Below, one piece after another: positions 26,368 to 35,708 of a stretch of 64,000 bases of DNA. The position numbers were made by a program, and so were the translations under genes. Position 1 is the first letter of the stretch. Every line of letters begins with the position of its first letter. The stretch comes from TH-plancto1 sp043777375 (lineage in GTDB: Bacteria; Planctomycetota; Planctomycetia; Planctomycetales; Planctomycetaceae): positions 1 to 64,000 of the forward strand of contig JAYWHX010000005.1 in assembly GCA_043777375.1 (NCBI GenBank), written 5' to 3'. The notes under the pieces are model-generated. The model saw nothing but the letters and a program-made list of their open reading frames with translations. It searched no databases and was not told the origin of the DNA.

Positions 26368-28803
26368 TTACGACCTCGGAAGGCACGCAAACACCAGCAC
26401 GAACAATGAGACCACCCCCAGGGCGATGAACATCACGTACTGTCGGAGCCGCCCGGTTTGAATCCCCTTCAGGGATCGCCCGGCGGCGTAGGTCACTTCA
26501 CCACACACGTTGACCAGACGGTCGACCACACGTTCATCGAACGCTCGATCAATTTGGGCTGTCTTGAGCGTCAGGCGACCAAACAGGTGAATCAACCCGT
26601 CGAGGACCCGCTGATCAAACCCCTGGCACCACCGACCCACCACATGGACCGGACGTGTAAACATCACATCGTACAACTCGTCGAATCGCCACTTCTCAAT
26701 CAGGAAGTCACGGATCACCCAAAACTGACGACCAATCACACCAGCATCCAGGATTCGGCGGCAGTAGAACAGGTAACTGATCAATGAGCCGAGGCCAGCT
26801 GCGAACAGCGCGACCCATCCAGCTGTGGCGTGCTTATCGTGAATCTGATGATAGCTCGGCAAAGAGATTCCGAGGTTGCCCCCGTGGTCGAGTCCTTCGC
26901 GGACATGGGTAGGTTCACTACTTAGAATCTGACGAGCCAGCCCGCCGTCTTCGCCGCCAAATGCACAGAACCACGCGAAGAATGCCAGAATCACGAGCGG
27001 GGCAACCATCGCCAGTGGCGATTCGTGAGCATGCTCGTTGACATGCTGATCCCGGGGAGTCCCGGTGAATGTCATGAACCACATCCGGAACATATAGAAC
27101 GCGGTGATACCTGCGGTGACCACTGGCACGAAGAACAGCAAGAAGTGCTGCGGATTGAGCGACATGTACGTCAGGGAGGACGCGATGATTGCGTCCTTCG
27201 AGTAGAACCCACTGAAGTTGATCGGCAACCCCGGAATTCCATACCCCGAGATCGCGAAGACCCCAATCAGCATCGTGTACGCCGTGATCGGCATCTTGTG
27301 ACGCAGGCCACCCATCTTCGTCATGTCCTGCTCATGATGACAGCCGTGAATCACGCTGCCCGAGCAGAGGAACATGAGCGATTTGAAGAACGCATGGGTC
27401 ACCAGGTGGAACAGTCCCGCCATCCAGCCGCCGACGCCCAGAGCCAGCATCATGTAGCCCAGCTGGCTAATCGTCGAGTAAGCCAGCACCCGCTTGATGT
27501 CGGTCACGACGATCGCAATCGTGGCACCCACAAACGCTGTGATGCATCCGATGTAAGCAATGGTCAGCAACACTTCCGGAGTGAACATCGGGTAGAACCG
27601 CCCGACGAGATACACCCCAGCTGCAACCATCGTGGCGGAGTGGACGAGCGCGGAGACCGGTGTGGGGCCTTCCATCGCATCTGGCAGCCATGTCTGAAGT
27701 GGGAACTGGGCGCTCTTGCCGACGCAACCGGCGAAGACACCGAGACCCGCGACGATTAACAGCCAATATGGAATGGTGATCTGCTGGCCGTTGGCGTCCT
27801 TCCAGGGGGTGTTTCCACCACTCTGGATGAGCACGACTTTCTCGCGGCCTTCGCCTTCGGTCACCATGTGGCCGTGAGTATCACGGACCATCTGGAACAC
27901 ACCCGGCGTGCCGATTTCATCCGGAGAGGTGTTCGCAAACCGAAACGTCCCGAAGTAGGTCACGATGACCATCAGCCCGATCAGGAACCCAAAGTCCCCG
28001 ACGCGGTTCATGATGAAGGCTTTGTTGGCGGCGTTGCTGGCCGACTTCCGCTCGACGTAGAACCCGATCAGGAAGAAGCTGCACACGCCGACCAGTTCCC
28101 AGAACACAAAGACCTGGAACAAGTTCCCGGCGAGGACCAGCCCCAGCATCGCAAAACAAAACAACGACAGGAATGCGAAGAAGCGGTAGAACCGACCGGG
28201 CCGGTGAAAGTGTCGCCCGCCCGACAGGTGGACCTGATGGTCTTCGTAGCTGTCGGTCAGTTCGTCACTCATATACCCGGTGGCGAAGATGTGGATGCAG
28301 GTGGCAATCAGCGTCACCATCACAAACATCAGCACGGTCAGGCCGTCGATGTAGTAATCCATCGAGACCACAAGGCTGCCGAAGCGGGCCAGTCGGTAGA
28401 ACTCACCGGTAAAGGTGGTGCGAAGAGGATCGAAGTCGACGTGATCTGTATGTACATGATTTGCGTGAGTGTGAGCATGCGCCACAGGAGATCCCTCGGT
28501 AAGGACCGCTTCCCCGTGGGCACCCGCACCGTGGCCGTGTGCTTCGTCGTGCGCTTGCAGGGAAGCGGCCTGCATCTGTCGGATCTCACTCGTCGCTCCG
28601 CGCCACGTGACCATGGCGGACAGACTCAGCAGGAAGCTAGTGGCAATGCACCCCACGGCAATCCAAGCCGCTGTCTTCGACTTCCGGCCGCTCCAATAGC
28701 CACCAAAAATCTCAATGACAAACCCGAGCAGCGGCAAAAGCCACGCCGCTCCGAGCAGCCATTTCAGGGTTGTCGCCGTCGCGTTGTATGCTTCCGGAGT
28801 CAT
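26368..28803 (-). CDS. nuoL: NADH-quinone oxidoreductase subunit L, with histidine-rich insert
   Basis: This is the largest membrane subunit of complex I, 811 residues here against about 610-650 in most bacteria. The antiporter core is intact: Glu236 in 'VFVFWELVGVCSFFLIGFY', 'FPLQTWLPDAMEGPTPVSAL' and 'DIKRVLAYSTISQLGYMMLA'. The extra length lies in a periplasm- or matrix-facing loop at about residues 84-121 holding ten histidines, another His-containing loop near 188-200, and a longer C-terminal region. I start at the ATG at 28803; a GTG six codons upstream falls near the hairpin that separates this gene from nuoK. Confidence 0.94.
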   Translation of the reverse strand: MTPEAYNATATTLKWLLGAAWLLPLLGFVIEIFGGYWSGRKSKTAAWIAVGCIATSFLLSLSAMVTWRGATSEIRQMQAASLQAHDEAHGHGAGAHGEAVLTEGSPVAHAHTHANHVHTDHVDFDPLRTTFTGEFYRLARFGSLVVSMDYYIDGLTVLMFVMVTLIATCIHIFATGYMSDELTDSYEDHQVHLSGGRHFHRPGRFYRFFAFLSLFCFAMLGLVLAGNLFQVFVFWELVGVCSFFLIGFYVERKSASNAANKAFIMNRVGDFGFLIGLMVIVTYFGTFRFANTSPDEIGTPGVFQMVRDTHGHMVTEGEGREKVVLIQSGGNTPWKDANGQQITIPYWLLIVAGLGVFAGCVGKSAQFPLQTWLPDAMEGPTPVSALVHSATMVAAGVYLVGRFYPMFTPEVLLTIAYIGCITAFVGATIAIVVTDIKRVLAYSTISQLGYMMLALGVGGWMAGLFHLVTHAFFKSLMFLCSGSVIHGCHHEQDMTKMGGLRHKMPITAYTMLIGVFAISGYGIPGLPINFSGFYSKDAIIASSLTYMSLNPQHFLLFFVPVVTAGITAFYMFRMWFMTFTGTPRDQHVNEHAHESPLAMVAPLVILAFFAWFCAFGGEDGGLARQILSSEPTHVREGLDHGGNLGISLPSYHQIHDKHATAGWVALFAAGLGSLISYLFYCRRILDAGVIGRQFWVIRDFLIEKWRFDELYDVMFTRPVHVVGRWCQGFDQRVLDGLIHLFGRLTLKTAQIDRAFDERVVDRLVNVCGEVTYAAGRSLKGIQTGRLRQYVMFIALGVVSLFVLVFACLPRS

Positions 28804-28837
28804 GAAACCGGTCTTCCCCACGGGGGAGTTGTTGAAA

Positions 28838-28893
28838 TGGGATAGGCTTCCAGCCTGTCAGGTTCAGAAAAGACAGGCTGGAAGCCTATCCCA
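28838..28893. repeat. Strong perfect hairpin inside the nuo operon
   Basis: The 22-base arms 28838-28859 and 28872-28893 are perfectly complementary (core AGGCTTCCAGCCTGTC and its complement) with a 12-base loop. It fills most of the 103-base gap between nuoK and nuoL. It may stabilise or attenuate the transcript downstream of nuoK, and its form is that of a mobile repeat and not a classical U-tract terminator. Confidence 0.85.
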
Positions 28894-28906
28894 CGGATTT
28901 CGCTTT

Positions 28907-29218
28907 TTACCCTCGCAGGTCGTCCGCTCGGTCCACATCGATCGACAAATGGTTGTTGTAGAAGTTCAGGGCAATCGCCAGGGCCACAGCGGCCTCGGCA
29001 GCTGCGAGGACAATCACAAACATGGAGGAAATCTGTCCGTCGAGTCCAAGAGGTGTGAATCTCGCGAGTGCAACGAAATTGATGTTGGCCCCGTTGAGCA
29101 CGAGTTCCACCCCCATCAGCACACCGATGGCATTTCGCTTCGTCGCCATGCAGACGATGCCGCACACAAAGAGCACAGCTCCCACGAACAGATAGGCATT
29201 CAGTCCAACCGGTTCCAT
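28907..29218 (-). CDS. nuoK: NADH-quinone oxidoreductase subunit K
   Basis: This small three-helix complex I subunit has 103 residues when started at the ATG at 29218. Both family glutamates are present: Glu38 in 'IGVLMGVELVLNGANINFVA' and Glu75 in 'VLAAAEAAVALAIAL'. They lie in the proton path next to NuoN. A longer frame beginning 'MPREREQ' adds seven residues that relatives lack. Confidence 0.95.
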   Translation of the reverse strand: MEPVGLNAYLFVGAVLFVCGIVCMATKRNAIGVLMGVELVLNGANINFVALARFTPLGLDGQISSMFVIVLAAAEAAVALAIALNFYNNHLSIDVDRADDLRG

Positions 29219-29256
29219 CTGTTCCCTTTCACGAGGCACTCAACTCGTCGTCAGAA

Positions 29257-29883
29257 TCAGGCCTTCGGCCCGTTGCTCGGCTCACCCACCACCACCCGCC
29301 GCTTGGCCCGGGCGAGGTATGATGCCCCGACTAAAACCACCAGTAGGTGCATCGAAACAATCTCGAACGGCAGGAGATATCCGGGACGATCGACCGGCCT
29401 GCCATCACGCAGTGATTCAGTTCGCAACCCGGACAAAGCGGTTCCGATGCGACGGACCGAGCTGCCCTCTCCCTGCTGGTTGTAGCCAGCAGTTTGAACC
29501 GAGGCTGATCCAAACTCACCCTCAAGGCGTTTTGAATTACTCTCCCAGTTCACACCGGAAAACGCAGCGACCAACATCGCGAACACCGCCCCACCCACTG
29601 CGAGTGAGAGGACGACTTCGGCAGGATTGGTCTTCAAGGTGACATACGGCCCGTTGGCTGTCAGCATCACGCCGAAAATCAGCAGCACCACTGTGCCGCC
29701 CACATAGATCAACAATTGTGTGGCACCGACAAAGTCGGCATTCAGCAGGAAGAACAGGCCAGCTGTGGAACTCAGCGCGATGATCAGCCAGAAGGCCATT
29801 CGCACGACATTCTGCGACAGCACAACGGCCAGCGCGCCCCCACAAGCGGCGAGAGCAAAGATCGAGAAGACGACAACACTCAT
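29257..29883 (-). CDS. nuoJ: NADH-quinone oxidoreductase subunit J
   Basis: This complex I membrane subunit has 208 residues. Five hydrophobic helices are visible; the third carries the family sequence 'ADFVGATQLLIYVGGTVVLLIFG' (split 'ATQLLIYVGGTVVLLIFGVM'). A polar insert at about residues 115-160 is longer than in many homologues. The start is one base after the nuoH stop, so the two are probably coupled. nuoI, which normally lies between them, is missing. Confidence 0.94.
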   Translation of the reverse strand: MSVVVFSIFALAACGGALAVVLSQNVVRMAFWLIIALSSTAGLFFLLNADFVGATQLLIYVGGTVVLLIFGVMLTANGPYVTLKTNPAEVVLSLAVGGAVFAMLVAAFSGVNWESNSKRLEGEFGSASVQTAGYNQQGEGSSVRRIGTALSGLRTESLRDGRPVDRPGYLLPFEIVSMHLLVVLVGASYLARAKRRVVVGEPSNGPKA

Positions 29884-29884
29884 G

Positions 29885-31195
29885 TTAGCGCTCCCCTCGC
29901 AAGGTCACTGCACGTGGTGGCTGGGCCACGGACGAGTGCCCAGCTGGCTCGTGAGTGTGTTGACCCGGACCATGACCATGTTCGTGGTGATCTGGCTCAG
30001 GTGCAGCGACCGGAACTTCCGCAGTCGGTAGCACTGGAACTCGATTACCGATCGAACTCACCGGAAACATCGTCGGACGTCCCACTGCTGTGAGCCAGAC
30101 GAGGGGATACATCACCGATCCGATGAAGAGGAAGCAGCTGATCGGGACCAGATACTTCAGGCAAGTCTCCATGACCTGATCGATTCGAAGTCGCGGAAGT
30201 GTCCAGCGAATCCAGATCTGTACGCAAACCAGCAGGCCAGATTTTGTGAAGAATACCAACATCCCCAGGACTCGCCCTGGATAGCCGCCGAGAACGGAAC
30301 TGAGAGCCGAATCTAGCGGAGCGATCCCCGTCCACCAGCCTCCGAGGAAGAGCAGCACACCGAGGCCGCTCACAAAGAACATGCTGGCGTATTCCGCCAG
30401 GAAGAAGAACGACCACCGCATGCCGCTGTACTCGGTGTGGAATCCACCGACCAGCTCGCTCTCAGCCTCGGCGAGGTCGAACGGGGCCCGCTTGTTACTG
30501 GCCAGGGTCACAACAAAGAACACGAAGAAGGCGAGGAAGGCGAACGGGCTGTGGAAGATCAGCCAGTTCGTAAACCAACCACTCTGCATGTGGCAGATTT
30601 CATTCAAATTCATCGAACCACAGATCAGCACAGGGATCACAGCTGTGATGCCGAGCGGAACTTCGTAGCTGACCATCTGGGCGGTCTCGCGCATTCCTCC
30701 AAACAACGACCACTTCGAGCCGCTCGAATATCCCGCAAGAACAACGCCCAGCACTTCGAGTGATAGGACCGCCATCCCAATAAACAGTCCACAGTCGAGC
30801 GACACAGCCACCCAGCCATCACTGAATGGCATGAATAGAAATGAGGCAAAGGAAGCCACCACGACTAGATACGGAGAAAGCCGAAAGAGCATCTGATCCG
30901 CAGCTGCGGGGGCCAAGTCTTCTTTTTGGATTAGCTTGATGCCGTCGGCCAGCGATTGCAGCCAGCCGAATCGGCCTCCACAATGAGTCGGTCCCAGGCG
31001 GTCCTGAATACGAGCAGAGACCTTGCGTTCAGCCCAAATAAACGCGAACGCGGGGAGACCGAAAAACGCCGCCAGCAATCCAATATGGAGCGCAGCAGCC
31101 ACAAAACGCACAGCGTCCGGACTGGATGAGACCCAGCGTGCGAGCCAACCCGCAAGAGAGTCAACAATCGATGTGGCAGCCAGCGGCAGCATCAT
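29885..31195 (-). CDS. nuoH: NADH-quinone oxidoreductase subunit H, with His-rich tail
   Basis: This subunit joins the quinone-binding arm to the membrane arm of complex I. Family blocks are 'FAFIWAERKVSARIQDRLGP' (split 'AERKVSARIQDRLGP'), 'LADGIKLIQKED', 'GGMRETAQMVSYE' and 'RAPFDLAEAESELVGGFHTEYSG', the last in 'FDLAEAESELVGG'. It has 436 residues, about 100 more than usual. Part of the extra length is a C-terminal tail with seven histidines ('DHHEHGHGPGQHTHEPAGH'). No other nuo gene lies upstream; the next gene is protoporphyrinogen oxidase. Confidence 0.95.
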   Translation of the reverse strand: MMLPLAATSIVDSLAGWLARWVSSSPDAVRFVAAALHIGLLAAFFGLPAFAFIWAERKVSARIQDRLGPTHCGGRFGWLQSLADGIKLIQKEDLAPAAADQMLFRLSPYLVVVASFASFLFMPFSDGWVAVSLDCGLFIGMAVLSLEVLGVVLAGYSSGSKWSLFGGMRETAQMVSYEVPLGITAVIPVLICGSMNLNEICHMQSGWFTNWLIFHSPFAFLAFFVFFVVTLASNKRAPFDLAEAESELVGGFHTEYSGMRWSFFFLAEYASMFFVSGLGVLLFLGGWWTGIAPLDSALSSVLGGYPGRVLGMLVFFTKSGLLVCVQIWIRWTLPRLRIDQVMETCLKYLVPISCFLFIGSVMYPLVWLTAVGRPTMFPVSSIGNRVPVLPTAEVPVAAPEPDHHEHGHGPGQHTHEPAGHSSVAQPPRAVTLRGER

Positions 31196-31300
31196 GCAAC
31201 AGATTCCGGTGGGTGTGTGGCGCGTGAACGCACCACTGCTCCTGATGGAAATGCAAGTTATGACAGAACGTTAGGGGGCTTTCAAGCGACTGGATTTCGT

Positions 31301-32806
31301 CTAGGATTCCACACCGATTGACGCCCAAATTCGCTCGGCGGCATTCTCGCCACTGAGAATGGAATCCGGGAGTCCCACCCCTCCCAACGTGTTTCCCGCC
31401 AAGGCGATCCACGGACTCTCAGCGAGATACCCGGAGATCCGCGCGACTCGGTCGAGATGACCGACGTGGTACTGCGGCATGGCTCGGTTATATCTGGCGA
31501 CCACAGCGAACTCTGGTTCGGACCGAACCCCGAAGATTGATCGTAGTTCCGCGAGTGTGGTCTCGATGAGCTGACCGTCCGTCAACTCCATCATCTCAGG
31601 TTGGAGAGCCCCACCGATAAAGGTCCGCAAGATTGCCTTATCGGGCGGGGCCCGGTCCGGAAATTTCCGATTGAGAAACGACACAGACAGGATGCGGCGT
31701 TTCTCAATCGCAGGAATAACGAGACCGAAGGCGTCCAGCGGATGGTCGATTTGTCGAGCGTCGTGCCCCGTAACAACGATCGCACTCGATGCATATTCAA
31801 TCTGAGCCAGCTCTGCCGCAGCTGCGGGGATCGCTGACTTCAAGACATGGCTCATCTGGTAGGCGGGAGTCGCGAGAATCACAGCCGAGAAAGATGTCTG
31901 GCGATGATCGCCGCTGGCATCTGTCCATTCGAGTTCGCCAGCAGCTTCCCCAAGAGACGCGGCGAAACGTGGGGTGCCATTGGCCGCTGCAGCGGACCGT
32001 CTTTGATTCAGCGTAATCCCACTGACAGTGGCCCGCGTATGTACACGAGCGACTTGTCGCACACGTTCGGCCAGTGTGTTCATCAACTGCGACATCCCCA
32101 GACGCAGCGAGGCAAACAGTCCGTACCTCGCACCGCTGGCCGCCTTCTCTGCACTCCTCACCACTCCGTCGTCTGCGTGCGATGCCTCGAATAAGCTGCC
32201 GTGTCGACGCTCCATCTCTAGAAATCGTGGCAGCGTGGCCAGCAGGCTGAGCTTTTCCGGATCAGCGGTGTAGATCCCGCCCACCATCGGCTGGACGATG
32301 CGATCGAGCATCTCCTGCCCGAGCCGCCGCCTGGTGAATGACGCCAGGCTCTCATCCCCTTCTTCAGTCCGGCGTGGAATCAGTGGCTCGCACAGGCATC
32401 GGAGCTTCCCTTTCCACGAGAGGATGGGCGTCTTGAGGATCGACCACGCACTCCCCGGCGCGATCAGATTCAGGCCTTCTGGCGTCACAATGGGCTTCCC
32501 CCGAGCCAGAATCAGCGACCGACGGTTCTTGTCGTCGGTCCCGATCAGTTCCGAGTCCAGCCCCAGCTTTCGGCACAAAGCCACACCGCCCGGCTTGTTC
32601 GTAATAAACGAATCCGCCCCTCGCTCGATCATGGAGTCTCCAATTCGCTCACTCGTCACCAGTCCGCCCAGTCGCGGAGCCGATTCGAACAGCTCAATCT
32701 CGATATTCCGAGATCCGCCCGTGAGTTCGCTGAGGTGCAAAGCAGCAGCCATGCCGCTGATGCCGCCGCCAATGATTGCCACACGATGAGGACTTGTTGA
32801 GTTCAT
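31301..32806 (-). CDS. hemG: Protoporphyrinogen/coproporphyrinogen oxidase (HemY type)
   Basis: This FAD-dependent enzyme oxidises protoporphyrinogen IX (or coproporphyrinogen III in monoderm-type pathways) late in haem synthesis. The 501-residue length is standard. The N-terminal dinucleotide fold is 'VAIIGGGISGMAAALHL', followed by 'LGGLVTSERIGDSMIERGADSF', seen as 'GDSMIERGADSF'. 'QPMVGGIYTADPEKLSLLATLPR' (core 'GGIYTADPEKLSLLA') and the C-terminal FAD contact 'GNTLGGVGLPDSILSG' complete the family set. The ATG at 32806 puts the FAD motif at residue 10; the longer frame is unsupported. It sits beside nuo genes, fitting a respiratory context. HemY and HemG names are both used for this family. 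Confidence 0.93.
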   Translation of the reverse strand: MNSTSPHRVAIIGGGISGMAAALHLSELTGGSRNIEIELFESAPRLGGLVTSERIGDSMIERGADSFITNKPGGVALCRKLGLDSELIGTDDKNRRSLILARGKPIVTPEGLNLIAPGSAWSILKTPILSWKGKLRCLCEPLIPRRTEEGDESLASFTRRRLGQEMLDRIVQPMVGGIYTADPEKLSLLATLPRFLEMERRHGSLFEASHADDGVVRSAEKAASGARYGLFASLRLGMSQLMNTLAERVRQVARVHTRATVSGITLNQRRSAAAANGTPRFAASLGEAAGELEWTDASGDHRQTSFSAVILATPAYQMSHVLKSAIPAAAAELAQIEYASSAIVVTGHDARQIDHPLDAFGLVIPAIEKRRILSVSFLNRKFPDRAPPDKAILRTFIGGALQPEMMELTDGQLIETTLAELRSIFGVRSEPEFAVVARYNRAMPQYHVGHLDRVARISGYLAESPWIALAGNTLGGVGLPDSILSGENAAERIWASIGVES

Positions 32807-33153
32807 CTTGCCATTTTGAATTGCTGGCCAACGCCTCACAACCCCACACGAGGGCCGGGTCTCAATCGCGGGAAGTGCGACGATCTGGCCACTTCTCCCT
32901 GAGTAACCGGCACGATCCCTCTCCCCCGCAGGGATTGCCTGATGCATCTCCCGTACGCGAACTGGCTCCCAACCGTGGGAGTGCCCCGCCGGGCGGAGTC
33001 GCCGACAGAACTCGGTCGCGTTAGACTGCCAAATTCCGATTTTCTTCCAAAGCGGTGATCCGTCCCCGGGGCGAGTCCGTTTCGGTGAGACTGGCAGGCT
33101 GCAATCTCCGGCATCTCGATTGGTGCTCAGCAGCCGCTCTTTGAGCAGGTCCG
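32807..33153. other. Divergent intergenic region
   Basis: These 347 bases lie between hemG (minus) and yidC (plus). I see no conserved frame or strong repeat. It should contain both promoters (inference). Confidence 0.4.
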
Positions 33154-35268
33154 ATGGAACAGCAAAAAACCCCTTTCGACCGCGGTCAGCTTCTCAAGAT
33201 GCTGTTCCTCGGTGCCGTCATGATGATTTGGTTTCCGCTGTCTCAGCGGTTGTTTCCAGAGATGTTTGGGCAGAAGCCAGCGGTCGATGCTCTCGCAGAG
33301 GTCGAGGGCGGGGCTGATCAGCCACTTGCAGAAGACGATAAGTCCCCAGCAGCGGTGACAACTCCTGGACCTGTCGTGGCCACTCCTGCTGAAGTCAAAC
33401 CGGTTCCCGGTGTCGGCCCGTCGCCCGTGGTTCCGGTCGTCGCTCCCGCAGCACAGGCTGCCGCAGATGTCTTGGCCGAAGCCCCGCCAACACAGCACAC
33501 CCTCGGTGCGATCGAGCGCGGCAAAGGGTTCTTCATGGAGGTCAAGTTGACCTCGAAGGGGGCAGCTGTCGAGTGGGCCAAGTTGAATGATGAACGCTAT
33601 AGCACCGTCGAGGATCGCAAAGTCCCGCTGCAAGTGTTAGGCAACCGGATCAAGGATGCCGATGGGACCGAGCCGGATTCATTTCAGACGGCCATCGAGG
33701 CGATCGATGCGCAGATTCAATCGCAGAGCAAATCCACACGCACAGTTCATTGGGAGTTATTGCCGGGTGCCACCAGCGAAACGGCGACGTTTCGGCTGCG
33801 AGCCCCCGATGGCTCCGTCGAAGTCCGCAAGACGTACACCCTGCACAAGGGAGATGAAAAAGATCGCGACGAGGACGAAGTCGGATATCTGCTTGATCTC
33901 GACATTGAGATCCAAAACCTGAAGGATGTCGAACTCAAGCAGTCGTACAAGCTACAAGGCCCGGTCGGATTGCCGCTGGAAAACGTGGCGAACACCCGCA
34001 ACTTCGTCGAACTGAAGGCCGAAACCCACGATGACCCGCTCAATTCGACCGATGTGACGGCGATCACACGCACAGCGAGTGAGATCTTGGGTCAGTTCGA
34101 TAAAGCGGTTGCCAAAAAGGACCCCAATCTGGTCGACAACTGGCGAGACCCGCTGCATTTTGTCGGGGTCGATGTTCAGTTTTTTATGGCATTGATCAAG
34201 CCGAAGACCGATCAGCTGATCGACACGAACAAGGATGGTCGCCCCGATCCGTACTTCGCGACAGTGCGGCCGATGATCTTGACACGCGATAAAGACAAGC
34301 CTCAGCGGAGTGATATCAGCGTGATGCTGACCTCCACCCCCTTGGTGATTCCTCCAAAGGGAACAGTCAAGCACTCGTTCGAGATCTTCATTGGTCCAAA
34401 GCGAATTTCTCTGGCCCGTCCGCTCGGGGAAGAGTCCGCGCTCAATTTTGGGCGGCTGGCGTTCATCACGAAGACGATGCTGTGGATTCTGCAATTCTTC
34501 CGCTATACGTGCCACCTGCCGTACGGGCTGGCCATCATCCTGCTGACCTTCACAGTTCGCATGTGCCTGCTGCCGATCACCAAAAAGCAGGTGTACGACG
34601 GCGAGAAGATGAAGCTGATTACGCCGGAACTGGCCAAGCTCAAGGCCAAGTACGCGACCGAGCCAGAGAAGTTCGTCGGCGCGCAGCGTGATCTGATGAA
34701 GCGCTACAACCACAACATGTTCGGCGGATGCCTGCCGCTGTTCCTCCAACTGCCGATCTTCATCAGCCTGTACAATGCCTTGTACACAGCGATTGATTTG
34801 CGGATGGCGAAATTCCTGTGGATCGAGAATCTGGCCGCACCGGATGCCCTGTTCAGCCTAGGTCGAGAGATCCCGTGGATCGGGTCGACTTTTAACCTGC
34901 TGCCACTGATCAACGTGGGTCTGTTCTTGTTTCAGCAGAAACAGATGATGCCACCTGCTCAGAACGAAGAAGAGCAGATGCGGAACAAGATGATGAGCTA
35001 CATGACCGTGTTCATGGGGTTCATGTTCTACACGGTGCCAGGCGGACTCTGTCTGTACTTCATTGCGTCGAGCTTGCTGGGGATGGCCGAACGGAGCCTG
35101 CTGAAGCGGTTCATGCCGCCGATCGTGCTGCAACCGGTTTCGACCACTCCTGAACTGATCGACCCGAATCGCCCCAAGTCGTTTATCGAGAAGCTCCTGG
35201 CAGCTGCCGATGCCGCCAAGCAGCAAACAGACGGGCAGGGGACTAACCGTCCGCGCGATGGCCGCTAG
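33154..35268 (+). CDS. yidC: Membrane protein insertase YidC
   Basis: This protein inserts and folds inner-membrane proteins, alone or with SecYEG. It has 704 residues. An N-terminal anchor helix sits at about 14-32, followed by a Pro/Ala-rich linker of about 70 residues. The beta-sandwich periplasmic domain covers about 120-430, and the conserved five-helix 60KD_IMP domain begins near 445. The positively charged groove residue is Arg469 in 'LTFTVRMCLLPITKKQ', followed by 'GGCLPLFLQLPIFISLYNAL'. The Gram-negative long form fits a diderm planctomycete. queF follows 74 bases downstream. Confidence 0.96.
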   Translation: MEQQKTPFDRGQLLKMLFLGAVMMIWFPLSQRLFPEMFGQKPAVDALAEVEGGADQPLAEDDKSPAAVTTPGPVVATPAEVKPVPGVGPSPVVPVVAPAAQAAADVLAEAPPTQHTLGAIERGKGFFMEVKLTSKGAAVEWAKLNDERYSTVEDRKVPLQVLGNRIKDADGTEPDSFQTAIEAIDAQIQSQSKSTRTVHWELLPGATSETATFRLRAPDGSVEVRKTYTLHKGDEKDRDEDEVGYLLDLDIEIQNLKDVELKQSYKLQGPVGLPLENVANTRNFVELKAETHDDPLNSTDVTAITRTASEILGQFDKAVAKKDPNLVDNWRDPLHFVGVDVQFFMALIKPKTDQLIDTNKDGRPDPYFATVRPMILTRDKDKPQRSDISVMLTSTPLVIPPKGTVKHSFEIFIGPKRISLARPLGEESALNFGRLAFITKTMLWILQFFRYTCHLPYGLAIILLTFTVRMCLLPITKKQVYDGEKMKLITPELAKLKAKYATEPEKFVGAQRDLMKRYNHNMFGGCLPLFLQLPIFISLYNALYTAIDLRMAKFLWIENLAAPDALFSLGREIPWIGSTFNLLPLINVGLFLFQQKQMMPPAQNEEEQMRNKMMSYMTVFMGFMFYTVPGGLCLYFIASSLLGMAERSLLKRFMPPIVLQPVSTTPELIDPNRPKSFIEKLLAAADAAKQQTDGQGTNRPRDGR

Positions 35269-35342
35269 AATCTCGGGCTTTTCCGTTGCTCAGTCATTCT
35301 GTCGCTGAACATTGCTGCTGATTCACCGCAAGAAGAAATCTC

Positions 35343-35708
35343 ATGTCCCAGCCATCCCGCGACCTGCTCGAAACCTTTGACAATCCATTCCCACAGCGTG
35401 ACTACATTGTCGACACGGTCTGTCCCGAGTTCACTTCGATGTGTCCCAAAACCGGACAGCCGGACTTCGGAACCCTCACGATTTCCTACATCCCGGATCG
35501 TCAGAATTACGAACTCAAGTCCCTGAAACTGTATTTGCAGCAATACCGCAATCATGGAGCTTTTTACGAGAACGTCACCAATACGATTCTCGATGACCTC
35601 GTGGCGGTGACCAAGCCGCGCTGGATGAAGATCACAGCTGACTTCACTCCCCGTGGAGGAATTCGCACGACGGTGATTGTCGAGCATCCCCCGCGAGCGA
35701 GTCGTTAG
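35343..35708 (+). CDS. queF: NADPH-dependent 7-cyano-7-deazaguanine reductase
   Basis: This enzyme reduces preQ0 to preQ1 in queuosine tRNA modification. The 121-residue product is the short, single-domain (type I) form. The thioimide-forming cysteine is Cys34 in 'FTSMCPKTGQPDFG', with Asp41 nearby. The signature substrate glutamate is in 'YELKSLKLYL' (Glu57), and His71 lies in 'YRNHGAFYEN'. It follows yidC on the same strand, but no other queuosine gene is in view. Confidence 0.95.
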   Translation: MSQPSRDLLETFDNPFPQRDYIVDTVCPEFTSMCPKTGQPDFGTLTISYIPDRQNYELKSLKLYLQQYRNHGAFYENVTNTILDDLVAVTKPRWMKITADFTPRGGIRTTVIVEHPPRASR

